Shown here piece after piece: positions 12,001 through 24,448 of a DNA stretch of 64,000 nt. The number at the start of each line of letters is the position of its first letter. Within the stretch, counting starts at the first letter, position 1. The position numbers were made by a program, and so were the translations under genes. The stretch is from Lanius collurio (lineage: Eukaryota > Chordata > Aves > Passeriformes > Laniidae): contig JACBWW010000038.1 of NCBI GenBank assembly GCA_020086605.1, positions 5,974,782 through 6,038,781 on the forward strand, written 5' to 3'. The notes beneath the pieces were generated by a model, which had not been told where the DNA came from, ran no database searches, and worked only from the letters and a program-made list of their open reading frames with translations.

Positions 12001-14660
12001 ATTCAGATGTGGTGAGGTATTGAGAAGTAACATGGCCTGTGGTCTGCTCGGGCGTAGGTTATGGCAGAAAGCGCGTTGATGTTGTTCCCTACTCTCGTGG
12101 TATTACATTTGCAGTATAGGAAACAGCCTCACAATGCCTTTCATGCTTGCGTTTTCATTAGTTTCTGTTTGAGCAGTATGCCAATAATACCTAACACACA
12201 TGTCTAAATATATAACATGTGGCTGGTCTTCTGCTTTCCTAACTGTGTAATGTTTCACTTTGTCCTCTCTGTTTCTTTGAAGACCTAAGGTTTTCGGAGA
12301 TACTGGTAGTAAAATAGTTCAAAGGGCAATAATGCAGGATGGGGCTGTAAAGCTTGCCAGGCTGTGAACAGGATTTAACAAGTTTTATTCTTTGGCATCA
12401 GCTTGAAAGTAATCCTTTTGTTAAACTTTTCATTTGGGCTGTTTTGAAGGGAAGTGATGCACTGTGGCTTGAACAGACAACTTCTATGTTCTTTACCAGA
12501 GGCAACTTTATAGAATATGCTCTCTGACTGAAAGGCGAGTTGTGAACAGCAGTAGCCCAGTGTCACAATAGAGATAAATAACACTATCATCAAAGTAGAT
12601 GCAGATTTAATTTAATTTCATTTATCCTTATGCACTGGTGTCTCCCAAAGAGTTCTGATGCTTTGTGCTGATCCTCCCTACTGGAGATATACAGATGAGT
12701 TATTTTCCTGTCAGATCTATCCAGTGAATATCAAGATCATGCTGCTAAGCCACCTTTATACAGGAAAAATGATCTAGTGACTGGATTGCAGTACTGTCAC
12801 AGAAATAAGTTGTCTCCTATGCTCAGATAACACCAGGGTGGTGACCACTTAGTGCAAATCTTATTCCTATTGTTAAAGGTCTCTCAATAGGATAGAAACC
12901 TGTGCTCTTGGCAGCTAAAAGATTTAGTCACATCTAGATAACATATTTGAGACAATCCACTAGTAGATAAAAATATTATTTGTGTGGGGTTTACCTCCAT
13001 TCATCATGTACTAGTACTTTTTGCAAGAGTTCAGCTGTAGGATTCTTGCTAGAGTCACTGGCAAAATAACTCATTTTTTGGGGATCTAATTTTATTTTTC
13101 CTAAGTGTCTGCATCTCTTTGTTTTTCTCTCTTTTCTTGTGTTTCATTGAATTGTCAGATGGCTAGCCCTCCTTTGTAGTGGGTGCAAAAAATGTGACTG
13201 TCTCTCTGTTCCAGCTTCCAGAGTGCAATATTTAAGGGTTGTAGGGTGGCGTGAGATCAGGTTTTGGGGGGGGGAAATGGCTATATTTGGAAATCTCAGT
13301 GATCTGCTACTACTTCTGTGATCAGTTTTAGAGAGGAGAAAGTCAAATCATATCAAAAGGCGTCTGCCCAACGTTTTGTGCTTTGGCAACTGCGTTTCAG
13401 TAAGTCTACTTATGTAATTTTTCAGGTGATGTCAAGTAGTTCTAATATTCAGTCATTTTAATAATGTTGTGAGTCTTAGCAGTGAAGACTTGCTGGCAAC
13501 TTGCTATTTGAGCCTGGTGCTGTTACATCAGCTGTTTCATAAAGACTTCATCATGCACAAATTTTTATGCTTTTCACACTGGTTACACCAAATTATAATA
13601 GGGTCATTTTGAGACTATGTATTGGCAATTTGGGCTAAAGCAAAAAACTTTAATATCTGAAGGTTAAATTTAATTGTCTCCCTGTCTCTTTTAACTATAA
13701 TAAAAGAGTGGTAAAAAAGCTTCTGCCAGTTTTCCTTTTATTTATTTCAGCAGCAGGTTCAAGCCCAAAGGAAAAGAAAAGGTATAAAACAAGCTGAGTT
13801 GGCCTTTTGTATGTATCAGAGATTTTCTAGCCTTCACTTCTCATCAGACCAAGTTTGCTTGCTGTGAGGATAATCTAACTCACCTTTTGAAAAGTTAAAG
13901 GTCAGCTGCACTTGAGGAAGCCCCTGGTAGGCAGTGGCTCATAGAAAATACCCTCAGCTCTTGACAATTACCCTCTCTGAAACAGTAGGCTTTTCTTTGT
14001 TTGCCTCAGGCTTCTGAAATCCCAGGGTCGTCTGTTACCCTTCAGAAACCTCCGGGTAGACCCCACCGCAGTGTTCACTGCTGTATATTCCTTAGGGAAG
14101 AATGGATGGTGGATGGTTTTTGCTTTTGAGCCAATGCATGGCCCATTAATCTGTGTCCCTTCTGTGGAGCAGCTAATGGTGCATTTATTTATTTATTTTC
14201 TCTTCTTTTTTCTTCAGTGCTTTCACCCTTTCAGTTTGAAGGCACAAGGTGTGTCAGTCTAAAGAATGATCTCAGTCACCTGCACGGCTCTGAGCCCAGG
14301 ATAAAAATGAATTATTAAACCAGAACTGAATTTCTCCATTAGGTAGAATGAGTTTTAATAATGATGCTATATATGCAGAATGCAATTCCCATTTATATAC
14401 CAGTCACTGACGAAAGAATTGGTTATGTTGCTGTCTGCTTTTAGGTATGTAGATTTATACCTGAAAACTAGTTCTGCTAAGTAGTAACAAACTCTATTAG
14501 CCAACCTAACCACTGATAACAATTATTCTGGCTTAGAATGTGTTTGAAATGGCCGTGTAATTGGGAAAATTGTCAGACAAGAAAGGATCCAATAAGGCTG
14601 CTAACAGAGATTTTGTGGGTAAATTAAATGAGTGCTTATGTAAAATTAACTAGTATTGCA

Positions 14661-14693
14661 GCATGTGTAAGTGTGCGTGTATGCGCACGCATG
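14661..14693. repeat. Alternating purine-pyrimidine run (Z-DNA prone)
   Basis: The segment GTGTGCGTGTATGCGCACGC and its flanks alternate purine and pyrimidine almost throughout, and contain the inverted arms GCGTG and CACGC. It lies about 270 bp before exon A. Confidence 0.7.
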
Positions 14694-14960
14694 CTCCTGG
14701 ACTGGAGTTGATGAGCCTCTGGCAGGGAGCTTTGCAGAAGCTGCAAGTATTTTTAGTGGAAACAAGATCTCAGCTCAGTTCTGCAGCATGTGACTTCCTA
14801 TTTCTGTAGGTTACTTCCAAGGGACTTCCTCTGTTAAATCGACTTGTCTCCGGAGATTTAATCTGGAGCTGGAGCACGGTCTGCTTTGTCCTGTGTCTGT
14901 GACAGCATTTTCCCAGAGTTTGCTTTTGAGTATTTTATTCTTATTTTGTACTGTCTCCAG

Positions 14961-15079
14961 CATGCAAGGATCTAGTGGCTGCTACCCGTGATCGGAAGCT
15001 AAATACGTTTATCCAAGTCTCAGTGGTGCATCCAGCAGAGCACATTTTAACGCGGTATTCAAGCACTGAAATCGTGGAG
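14961..15079 (+). CDS. INPP4B: INPP4B coding exon A (N-terminal part of C2 domain)
   Basis: Internal coding exon of type II inositol 3,4-bisphosphate 4-phosphatase, the cytosolic enzyme that converts PI(3,4)P2 to PI(3)P and dampens PI3K/AKT signalling. The first two bases (CA) complete an alanine codon begun in the previous exon, and 39 full codons follow. They begin [16 protein letters not shown] and end [11 protein letters not shown], which I recognise from memory as the INPP4B N-terminal C2 region (about residue 47 onward in human). INPP4A differs clearly here. The acceptor is a good pyrimidine tract ending CTCCAG and the donor is GAG|GTGAGA, leaving phase 0. The exon has no in-frame stop. 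The ATG at 14962 is out of frame and is not a start. The preceding coding exon was not found in the 15 kb upstream in this window. Confidence 0.95.
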
Positions 15080-17011
15080 GTGAGAGTCTTTCCTATTCAA
15101 TTAACATGTTGATTAATGTATCGCTCATTTCTTCCTTAGAAAGTGAATGAGGAATAAAACAAGTTAGTGCATAGTCTTAGGTAAGACAAGCACACTCTGG
15201 CAGTTAGTAAAGCATACCTAAGTATGCTGTAGTTCTTGGCATTTAACCAGGATAAACAGAAATTAACTTGGCTTTTCATTAAAGCTCTGTTGTTCCAAGT
15301 AGAGGCATGAAGAATATTCCAGTTCTCCAGAGTTAAGTTTAGAATGAAACAGGGAATAGTTGCTTTCATGAAGGGATAAGGCAATGAAAAATAAAACTAA
15401 ATTAAGAGTACAGCAAGTTCGGAAAGTGTTTTTAAATTGCAGAAAAACATAAGTGTATTGTGTGGTCTGTTATCCTGTTTGCTTCTTGCTCTATTTTTTC
15501 CATTAGAGAGTTGATGCTTTTGCAATTTGAAAAATATTACCCTGTGTCTATAATTTGGGAAAAGAATGTGTGTATGTAATGTCTGTGACTTTATATAAAG
15601 TAATTAGTAACTTGCATCATACATTACAACAGAAGTTTTCTGAGGCTGCTTTGCTAGTCCTCACTTTGCCCTGTAAGCATTGGTGTCAGAAACAGCAAAA
15701 ATGGTTCCGAGAAAACGAAGAGTGAGCAATGTAGGTATAACTTGCTTAACTTACTGGAGACACTCATTAAGAGCAGGGAAGTGTCATTGTAAACACACAC
15801 ACACGATTTCACCAGAGGCTTGTTTTAACTCTTAAATACAATGAGAATACTTTATGAGTTCTTTGTGTGCTTTCAACCAACTACTAATTAAATTATTATG
15901 GTTTCAGTCCTCAAACCATCCTGAAACTGCTTAATTCAAATATCTTGTGTCTGATCAGGATGTTTCATTGCAGACTGTCTGGAATGATGTTGTGCAAAAG
16001 ATGAATAGATAATATATTTTTTTTTTAATAGAAGTTGATGCATTTCCTAACACAATGTCCTAGACCTCAATAAATCCCTGAATTTGTTTTTTCAAGGTTC
16101 TCAGCTTTGTAGTCAAGCTTTGGTAGAGGGGAAGGCTGGGGCACACAAAGTTCTTTAAGATAAATTACCTTTGTCATGCACAATCGGTTTTTTTTACTTG
16201 ATGGAAGATTTAAGGATACATGCCTGGTAGTCTTTGGAAATTAAGTATAATTAAAGATTAAGAAATTATAAGCAACATTTTGTATGATTCATTTAATTGT
16301 ATATCTTTTGCTATGATATAGTTACCTCTGTGTACAGCTTTTAGGTATAATTATAATGTTTCAAAGCACAGGAATGTTATTTTATTGCAGTACTGCCTAA
16401 AGAGCAGTATTTCAATCCCCCTGCCACAAATCAATATCCTTAATGCAATACTGAGAGTCTCTATAGCATTTGTATGCGCTTATTATCATGGCTTAAAGAA
16501 GATCGCTCTTTTTTGTGTGTGCAAGTTAAATCTTTAGTTTTGCTACTTTAAGGGAAAATTGTATGTTGAATGTAATCGTGGTGCTGGTGCCTAACCAGTG
16601 TCAAACTGCAATATACATTTAAATTAAGATGAAATTGTGGTACTTTCAGAAAGTTTTGTGGGAGTAAGAAAGGGTTTAGTTATTACAGATTGTATTCCAG
16701 AACCTGACACTGGCTGAGCTGTTTAAAAATGTGTTGCTAGGCTCTGCTTCAGAAGCACTTCATATCCTTTCCAGTTAAAAAACTTTCCAGGAAGTTGTTG
16801 AGGTCTTGTTTGAATTTTGCTTGTTTGTTTTTAGTTTTCCTGATAAAGTTTTAAAGTTGTTTGTTTTTATCATTGACTGGGTAATAATACTGAGCTGTTC
16901 CCATCTCTCTGCTGTAGACAGCTGACACCTTTTGGGTTTCTGTACCTCCATACCGACGTCCCACACATTGCACAGCTGTTGCCTTACCAAATGTTTACTC
17001 ATGTTGCACAG
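15080..17011 (+). other. INPP4B: INPP4B intron A-B
   Basis: A 1,932-bp intron bounded by GTGAGA and TTGCACAG. It is AT-rich, with a short CA run near 15792-15804 and a T run near 16018-16027. I see no repeat family, RNA gene or extra exon in it. Confidence 0.9.
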
Positions 17012-17128
17012 GGTACAAAAGATCCACTGTTTTTGACTGGTGTGACCTTCCCACCGGCATACCCCATCTATGAGGAAACTAAAATAAAACTAACAGTCTA
17101 TGATGTCAAAGATAAATCCCAAGACACG
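17012..17128 (+). CDS. INPP4B: INPP4B coding exon B (central C2 domain)
   Basis: A 117-nt exon of 39 codons, phase 0 at both ends, continuing directly from exon A. It begins GTKDPLFLTGVTFPPAYPIY and ends YDVKDKSQDT. It encodes central beta strands of the C2 lipid-binding domain. The run KLTVYDVKD is shared with the INPP4A/INPP4B family, while EGT(K/R)DPLFLTGVTFP is the INPP4B version. The acceptor is TTGCACAG with a rather weak, interrupted pyrimidine tract. The donor ACG|GTAAGT is close to consensus. There is no in-frame stop, and the open frame happens to run a little way into both introns. Because the length is a multiple of three, skipping would keep frame but remove the domain core. Confidence 0.96.
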
Positions 17129-20100
17129 GTAAGTGCTTTGCTTCATTTCTTGCACAGGTCTTACTGAGGAATATGTTTCTTGCTGTGTTGTTCTTTGGCT
17201 CTTATTAGCAAACTGGGGAAATGGGTTGATGTAAAATTGGTTTTGTTGTTCTTTTGTTCCTAAAATCTACTTTTTCTGTTGATGTATTAGAGAATAGAGA
17301 AAGAGAACCAGGCACTTAAAATGGGCACTTTGCTATTGGCTTTTTAGCTGGTTACATGAATCAGCATTGGTATTCCTGGCAAATAAAAGATTGCTCTGGT
17401 GTGCTTTTTGAGGGCAGAGAGCGCATGGAATAGACTGGGATAGCACCACTGTGAATCATTTTTCAGAAATATGTTTCTGATAATATTTTACTTACGTGCA
17501 CAAACTAGAATGACAGTAGAGAGTGTAACTTGGGAGTGAGCTCATATTTTATTTTAATCTCTCATGTGGCGATACCTGCAGCTTTTCTGTTGCTGCTTCT
17601 GTTATTGATATGTAACAGTCCAAGCTCTACAGTGTCACTGCTAAAGGTGAATCATTTGGGGTTCCGGTGTTGTACATTCTTGGATACAGAGTCAACTTTT
17701 TATTCTTGGAATGTTACTCACTTTAACTGATATATGGAGGTCAGTGGGACAATCTGAGGAATTTAACTGCCAGATGCAGAGCTTGAGTGCCATTTTATGT
17801 GCTCCAGGTGATCTAAGCGTTACAGAGGTAGATGTCATCATAGGACCTATGGGAGATGTGTGTTTTTCTTCTGTGGCAGTTGGAGTCCAGCTGATAGTTT
17901 TCTCTTGGGCATCAAGAATGGCCCTTGACTCCTGTATTTAATTAACTGAATTGCTCTTTACATATCTGTAGTTGGCACCCAGCATGATTAAAGCAAGTGC
18001 AAGCTTATGTCCTGACTGCATATGTGTTCATTATCCATAAGAAGGAAATTAAAGGCATAATTCAAAGCTTGAGACTGTCTTTGAACAGCTTACAAAAGTA
18101 AAGTTCTATTTTAGAGAATTCATAATTTTTTTCAGGTAGAAAATTATTGATCTGTTTGTTTAAATTTTTCACCTTTGTAAGCCAGCTAGTTGGTTCTGTC
18201 CCCTCCCTGTGCTCTTTCACGGGAATGTGTGGAATACTTTAGGCATAGAGTATGGATTTCTTCTCTGTTTAAGAGGGAAGGGCATGTACATGCATTTTCA
18301 AAATGTATATATTTTAAATTTGGTAATGGATTAGACTGCAGGGGCTTAAAATGGGATCTGCTGTTTATTCAATAGAGTTGTCGCTTGTGGACTGGTAACA
18401 GGCATTGAGTGAATGGAGTTGGACTTTGTCCTTCCCTTCCAGTTTCATTCTGACTGACAGATGCTGGAAAATAATATCCTATCTGGAAGTGATAAAAGTG
18501 GACTGGATTCATAGTACTGTTTCTTGTACTACTGCTTTTCTAGCTGCAGGCTTCTCTACTGCCTCTTATGCAGGATATCTACCCTAGAGAATTAATATAA
18601 TTTGATAAGCCTTTTGCAAACTTTAAGAATTTTTGTAACTTCCTTACAAGTATAATACAGGACTAGAGTCTCTGCCAGGGAATCCGATTAATGTAGTTTG
18701 TAAATCATGACAGAATATCTTTGTCTTTTGTCATAGCACTTCCATTGTTCCTGAGTGAAACATTCTAGATTTATAGTCTGTAGTATCTTTTTGTAGGGGA
18801 AAATATTAATCCCATCTCTGGTTTACATACATTTAGCATTTTTTACTACTCAGCCTTTCTAAAGCTGGCTGTAGGTAAGAAAAAATTAAATAAGGTTTAA
18901 GATTTAAATCAAGGTGGGCTGCAGCATATGTGAATGACCTCAGTCTACCCTGGTTGCAACTTCATTCGTGGCAATGTTTTGACTTCTGTTTACATACTAA
19001 AATATCAGTGATGATAAAACTTGACTTTCTTACCTGTTATTAATTAGAAGTCATCATGCTTTCTGTTAGTTTGGGTGACTTTTTTTCAAGTCTGGATGTT
19101 TATGTAGATTCATAAAAGTCAGGTTTAAATGCACTATAATCTGATACCATTACCAGCATAGCTGCACCAGCACTGACCTCCATGCTTGCTTCACAACCCA
19201 AGAAATGTGTCCATTTGGCAGTAAAACTGCTCCAAATGTGGTGTTGTCACAGTTCTGATTCTCCAATCTACAGTAAAGCTGTTCTTCAAAAAGTGCTGCC
19301 GCAGTTTATGGCTGCCAAACAGAGTCCCACCATTCCTCCAAACAGACAGGTAATCCACTTTGGGGTGGAGGGGAATCCAGGCCTGCTAGGTATGCCCTGC
19401 TCTTCTAGGCTGAGCTTCCAGAGCAGACACTAGCTCAAATAATTGGACATTTATTGGAGAAATAAACCTTGGATTTGACTGTGATATATTTCACAGAAAT
19501 TGTGCTACAGTAATAATTCCCACCAGCATCAGGGTTATAACACTGCTTGCCTTGTTTAATAAGCTCAAAGTAGCTAATATCCCTTGTCACAAATATTTAC
19601 TTTACCTTTTCTTATTCCTCTTGTAATTAAAGTGCAGCTATAGGAATTGAATTCTGTGCATTAATTAAACTCAGCAGGATTTTACTGCCACAAATAGAAG
19701 ACTAGAGAAGGAGGGGAAAGGGCAGTGAGTACATCACATGGTAAAGTGTTTCCTTGGGTTCTGCTTAAACCTAACTCTATCTATACAAGAGAATTAACTC
19801 TCATTTTTAAACCTGCTGGCTTTTTACTGTAATACAAAAAAATAACTAAATACTTCTTGGTTTGTGCACACAGGTCATAGTATTAATGTGAATGAGGATG
19901 CTCCTCACAGAGAATTAAACAGAATTTATTTTTGGCCTGCTCTTTTAAAAAAATGTTGAAAATAACCTTTCAATGCTAGTATTCCCATACCAGAAAGCAG
20001 ATAGTTACTTCACTCTTGCCTGTCACTTAACTTACACTATGTAAGAAGTGTGGTGTAATTATACTGAAATACTGTGCAGATGGGATCACATTCACTGTGC

Positions 20101-23100
20101 AATGTTCTGACAGAACTTTTCACTTTTTGTGCCTCTCTGTCTGATGTTGATCATAATTATATCTTGGCTGTGTCAGACTTTCTGTAATTGAGCTTTTTAA
20201 TATAATGAAACTGAGGGTTTTGTTTGTTTGACTAGTCTTTCTAATTGATTATTTACTGTAAGTTTTCATGTAAATAGAAACTTTAAACAAAGACCATGGT
20301 GTTCCCAGTTTTCTTTGATACACTTAGAATAAAGTAGTTGGAGTGTTTATGAAATATCATTTAAATGTATCCAGTGAAGCCACGCATACAGATCGGTGGG
20401 TAATGCCACATTATGAAAAATGTATAGTGAAATCTGTTTCTACATCACAAAGATTTTTCTTCCCATATTGCCATAAGCAAATTTACATTCTGCTGGCTTG
20501 AGCTACACTGTCTTTAGAATTTTAGAAAGTTTGGGTTTTCTTGTAGTGCTGGGGCTGTACCTGTTCTTTGTCATTGTCCAATAAGATCAGAATTATATGC
20601 TCATAAACTGTTCAAAAATTACCCTTGTCTCACTTTTACACCTGCATAGGTTAGCCCAGTTTGGTCTAGCAAGTTTTAGAGCTGAAGTCCGGTGCATTCT
20701 CTGGGAAAATACTGCATAGCACATGTCAGGTACCACTGCCACATGACAGAGTCACAGAAAATATAAAGCTGATGATTTTGTGCTACATTGTGAGGAGTCT
20801 AGTGACTAATCTGGAAGGCAGCAGTCTTTGTTCTGTGTTTGGAATATGTATGTCCTGCAGCAAGAGTTCTGAACTTCACATGCAGTGAGTTGGGCTGCCT
20901 CTTTTTCATCCATGCATGGACAAGTGCTGGGAGCAGAGGAACGGAGCAACTTTTTGTACCTGCTCAGAACTTATCTTTGCATCACCCCTTCAAAGATAAT
21001 CTCCTTTGGATGGATATCACTACTGGAATTTGTGTGTGATGCTGAAAGTTACACACAGCCACTCTAATGTTATCTCCTGAGAGCAAGGAGAAACTGGATG
21101 TATAAAAGGCTGTTGAAATAGCACACATTTGACAGTCTGGTCTTCCTTTTTTTCACTTCCCAAATTTCATCCTAATCACTGAGAATAAAATTAGAATAAT
21201 TTGATAATTTTAGAAGTAGAGGGGCTAGAAGGTCAGTTTTGGATTTGGGAACATACGTTGTAAAGTGGCAATTTCAGATTACTTAGGCTTTAAATTACAT
21301 GTCTTTCAACTCTTGAGGTCTGAATCTTCTATTAAACTTATTCACTTGGAATGAAATTTTGCAAAAGGTTTTGCCTTGTGTGTTTCTTGATTTTGCAAGT
21401 GTCCCTATTAAAAGTGAATCCCGCTGGGGTGGGTGGAAAATGAAGATTGTCCATCATGACAGAGGCATTTTGAGTTGAGCTGTGAAGTCCAATCTGAAGC
21501 AACAGCATTGTGTTCCCTCATGGGCATAGATCTCTGTCACAACACCACCATCATGCAGTTTGGTCTTCACTGCTTTGCCATGGCGGCTGAAGAGACACAG
21601 GGCTGGAAGATTAGGAGTGCTGCAGAGCAGTGTGTGAAATACATTAGCAGAGATAAATCTCTGCTAGCGAAATCTCGTACCTCGCCTTCCTGCTCTCTGC
21701 CTGCACCAGAGTGCTCTCAGTCCCTCACTCCTGTGAGTGCTAAAAATACCAAAGCAGTTTCTCTTCAAAAATTGAAGCAATGTTGAAAGTCCTATACTTT
21801 GTTTAAAGGAAAAGCCACTTAAGTTGTCCCTTTCTCAGTTCTGTCCATTGCCATCTCTGCAGGATTTGCAGAGAAATATTGCCTTAAATTGGAAATTCTT
21901 ATTATCTCATTCTTCTTAATAGAGCAGTACTGTAGAGTACTGCAGTCCTACCCATAGAAATACTTGCAATAAGGCTCTAGATGTTCACGTTTCTCTTCGA
22001 AATCATCTATATTTTTTTATAAATATATACTTGACGATAGATTTAGTTTTCCTTTTGCATCAGGCAAGATGTTTTAACAAACATTATTATCATTATTAGG
22101 ATATTGAGGGGAAGAGGAATTTTTTTTTTTTTGATTCTTCTAGGCACCTGCATGTGGAATCCACGTAAAGTATTATTGTCCGTCTTTCTCTGTATTTTTT
22201 AAAAGTCCTGGATACATAAAAGGAAATTCAAACTGCTGACCTTCCTTTGGGTTTATATTGATATAAAACCTTTCTTTGAAGTGGCTGAGGGTACAAAATG
22301 ATTTCATATATCTTAGTAAATCTGTAAGAGAATTGAGGATAAGTGTCAAGACTGGTAAAGTTACAGGTACAGACTTAAAGTCCATTTGTAGCCTTACTGC
22401 TCTTTGTGCCTCACCCTCGAAAATTCAGTGGGAGGATTTGGCTTTGCAAAAATCTTTCTCCCTTCGAAACTATCTACTATTTTTCTCCTACCCTTTTATT
22501 ACTTTTTTTTTCTTATTGAGGCAAACTCCTCCCTGTTGCTGTATCTTCAGGGAAAATTGTAACCTACTGATTGTTAATTTTCCATTTTCTTTTCCTTTTC
22601 TACCTACTCTGCCAGTCAAATGCTACTTCTGCCTCACATCAGGCAAAGGTTTGTTCTAAGAGCTGACATTTGGGAAAAGATTTGTAAAACTACATAGCAA
22701 TGAGACCAATGATATTCTCTAGAAGTGTAAAGGGTTGCCTTGAAGATTGATTAGAAAGAAAGGAACTAATTAGTAAATGATAACATTTTCCTGTAGATTT
22801 TATTTTAACCAGCTAGGGATTTCAGTAACATAGGCATGATTATTGCAGTTTCTGTAGCACTGTCTTAAAAGCTTGCAAATATATCGTTCTCATATATCCT
22901 TTATTGCTCTGCCCCTCACTAGACCAGCACAGAGCACATCAGAACAGTCAAAAAAATCCAAGGTGGCCTTTGCACTACCCTGTCATTTTGAATGATGACT
23001 TTTAGTGTTCAAGGGGCACATGCCCTGTATGGAAGGCCGGGATATTTTCCTCTGAAATGTGCATGCTGCAGTGGATAGAAGAAACAGCATGGCACAATGT

Positions 23101-23555
23101 TTCTATAGTCAGTGTGGAGCAACCTGACTGTGACAACATGACCTCAAGTTGTAGAATATGCTTCTGTCCTTTCACAGGGTTGATCTGCTTTCCCTCACAG
23201 TGCCTTTGATGTTGACATCCCCTGGACAAGGCCCTGGAGGAGCTGCTCCTCAGGAGGGATGGCTGGTGCTGCAGGCAGGCCAGGTACTGCAGCCCTCATG
23301 GTACTGCAGCCCAGGCACTGCAGGGGTGAAGGATTTCCTTCAGCTAAATGCAGCAACATGGGAATGTTTGAGTAACTCCAAGGATAAGATTTGTTTGTTC
23401 TCATTGGTAATTTTGTATTTATTGTCAGGTGAATGATCAGTTCTTCCAGCTCAGAGGCCTGGCTACCCAGACAACAGCTGATCTTGCCATTAAAGTTTGG
23501 GGCAAAGAAGGCATTAACTATGTCAGTCTTTTCCTCTTACTTTTTCTCTTAGTGC

Positions 23556-24448
23556 CTCTGCGTCCAATAAAAGATGAGGCGCTCCTTAGCCCTCCTTTCG
23601 TGGTTAATGTATTTATAGAGACATTTTTTATTGTCTTTTACGGCAGATGCCAGATGAAGTTCCAGATGGCCTTTGGTCTTTCTAATTTTCTCCATGCATA
23701 ACCAAATGGAATCCTTGTAGGCCTCCTGAGTTGCCTTCCCTTTTATCAAAGGACCACAAACTCTCTTCTCCTTGAGTTCCAGCCAAAGGTCATTGCTTAT
23801 CCATGCCAGTCTCCTTCCCCACCAGCAAGTCTCTTGGCATGTGGGCATGGCCTGCTCCTGTGTCTTTAAGATTTTGTAATGACTGTCCAGCCTTCGAGGA
23901 CTCCTTTACACCTCAGGACTGCCACCCAAGGGGCTCTGGTAACCACATTCCTAAAAAGGCCAAACCTTGCCCTCTGAAAGTTCATGCTCGCTGTTCTGAC
24001 TACCCTTCCTTTTCTGAGACTTGAAAACTCATCATTTTATGATCACTGTACCCAAGGCAGCCCCCAACCATCGCATCATCCACCAATCCTCCTCTGTTGA
24101 CAAAAACCAGGTCTCATGAGGTCCCCTCCCTGGTTGGCTCGCTCACCAGGTATGTCAGGAGTGGCTCTTTCCCACACACCAGCAATGTCCTGGAACCCTT
24201 TCCTCTCTGCTGGGTTGAATTTCCTGCAGATATCTGGTAAGCTGAAGTCCCACCATGAGAAAAAGGACTATGACTAGTGTGACTTCTCTTAACATTTTGC
24301 TCACCTCTTCATCCTGGTTGGGTGGTCTATCTGTCTTGTTGCCCTTTCCCCTGATCCTTCCCTGTAAACACTTAAACTATTGTCACCATCATTAAGCTCT
24401 AGACAATCAGAACCCTCCCTAACACATAGGGCTACCGCACCTCCTCTC
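23556..24448 (-). mobile_element. CR1 LINE internal fragment (endonuclease to pre-RT region)
   Basis: Read on the minus strand, this is a coding piece of the CR1 pol ORF. From its 5' end (high coordinates) it has an endonuclease block with PPNQDEE-like codons near 24315, DLVFVNRGGLVDDAM near 24085-24115 and the endonuclease SDH motif at 24039-24047. It then has the linker before the reverse transcriptase, with a 99-codon open frame at 23549-23848 that includes LELHLASAVKDNKK and YKYIN. Stops and frameshifts between these blocks show it is dead. Both the 5' part and the RT plus 3' tail are missing. That is unusual for CR1, which normally keeps its 3' end. Borders are approximate. Confidence 0.88.

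Larger units (their letters stand above)
1..14960 (+). other. INPP4B: INPP4B upstream intron (3' part)
   Basis: This is the non-coding stretch before exon A, inferred to be the 3' part of an intron because exon A begins in mid-codon. It holds a CR1 fragment (560-702), a GC-rich block with a tandem repeat (2330-2640), a probable antisense LTR (about 2880-3260), a T-rich tract (5336-5391), a polypyrimidine tract (8370-8413), a 19-bp duplication (9046-9083) and an alternating purine-pyrimidine run (14661-14693). I searched by eye for the first coding exon, expected to end with codons for roughly PQLEFILA plus a G, and did not find it. The open frames of 60-105 codons show no family resemblance. 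The rest is AT-rich DNA in which I see nothing specific. Confidence 0.8.

Noticed and set aside
14962..14990. ATG at the start of exon A as a possible translation start
   Set aside because: It is out of frame with the INPP4B reading and meets a stop after nine codons. The real frame continues from an upstream exon.
21475..21786. 103-codon open frame on the + strand
   Set aside because: I could recognise no family or domain, and nothing flanking it suggests an exon or a retrocopy.
22276..22659. 127-codon open frame on the + strand
   Set aside because: It has low-complexity F/L/C-rich composition in its second half, no motif, no splice or promoter context, and lies inside the INPP4B intron. 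It is best explained as chance.
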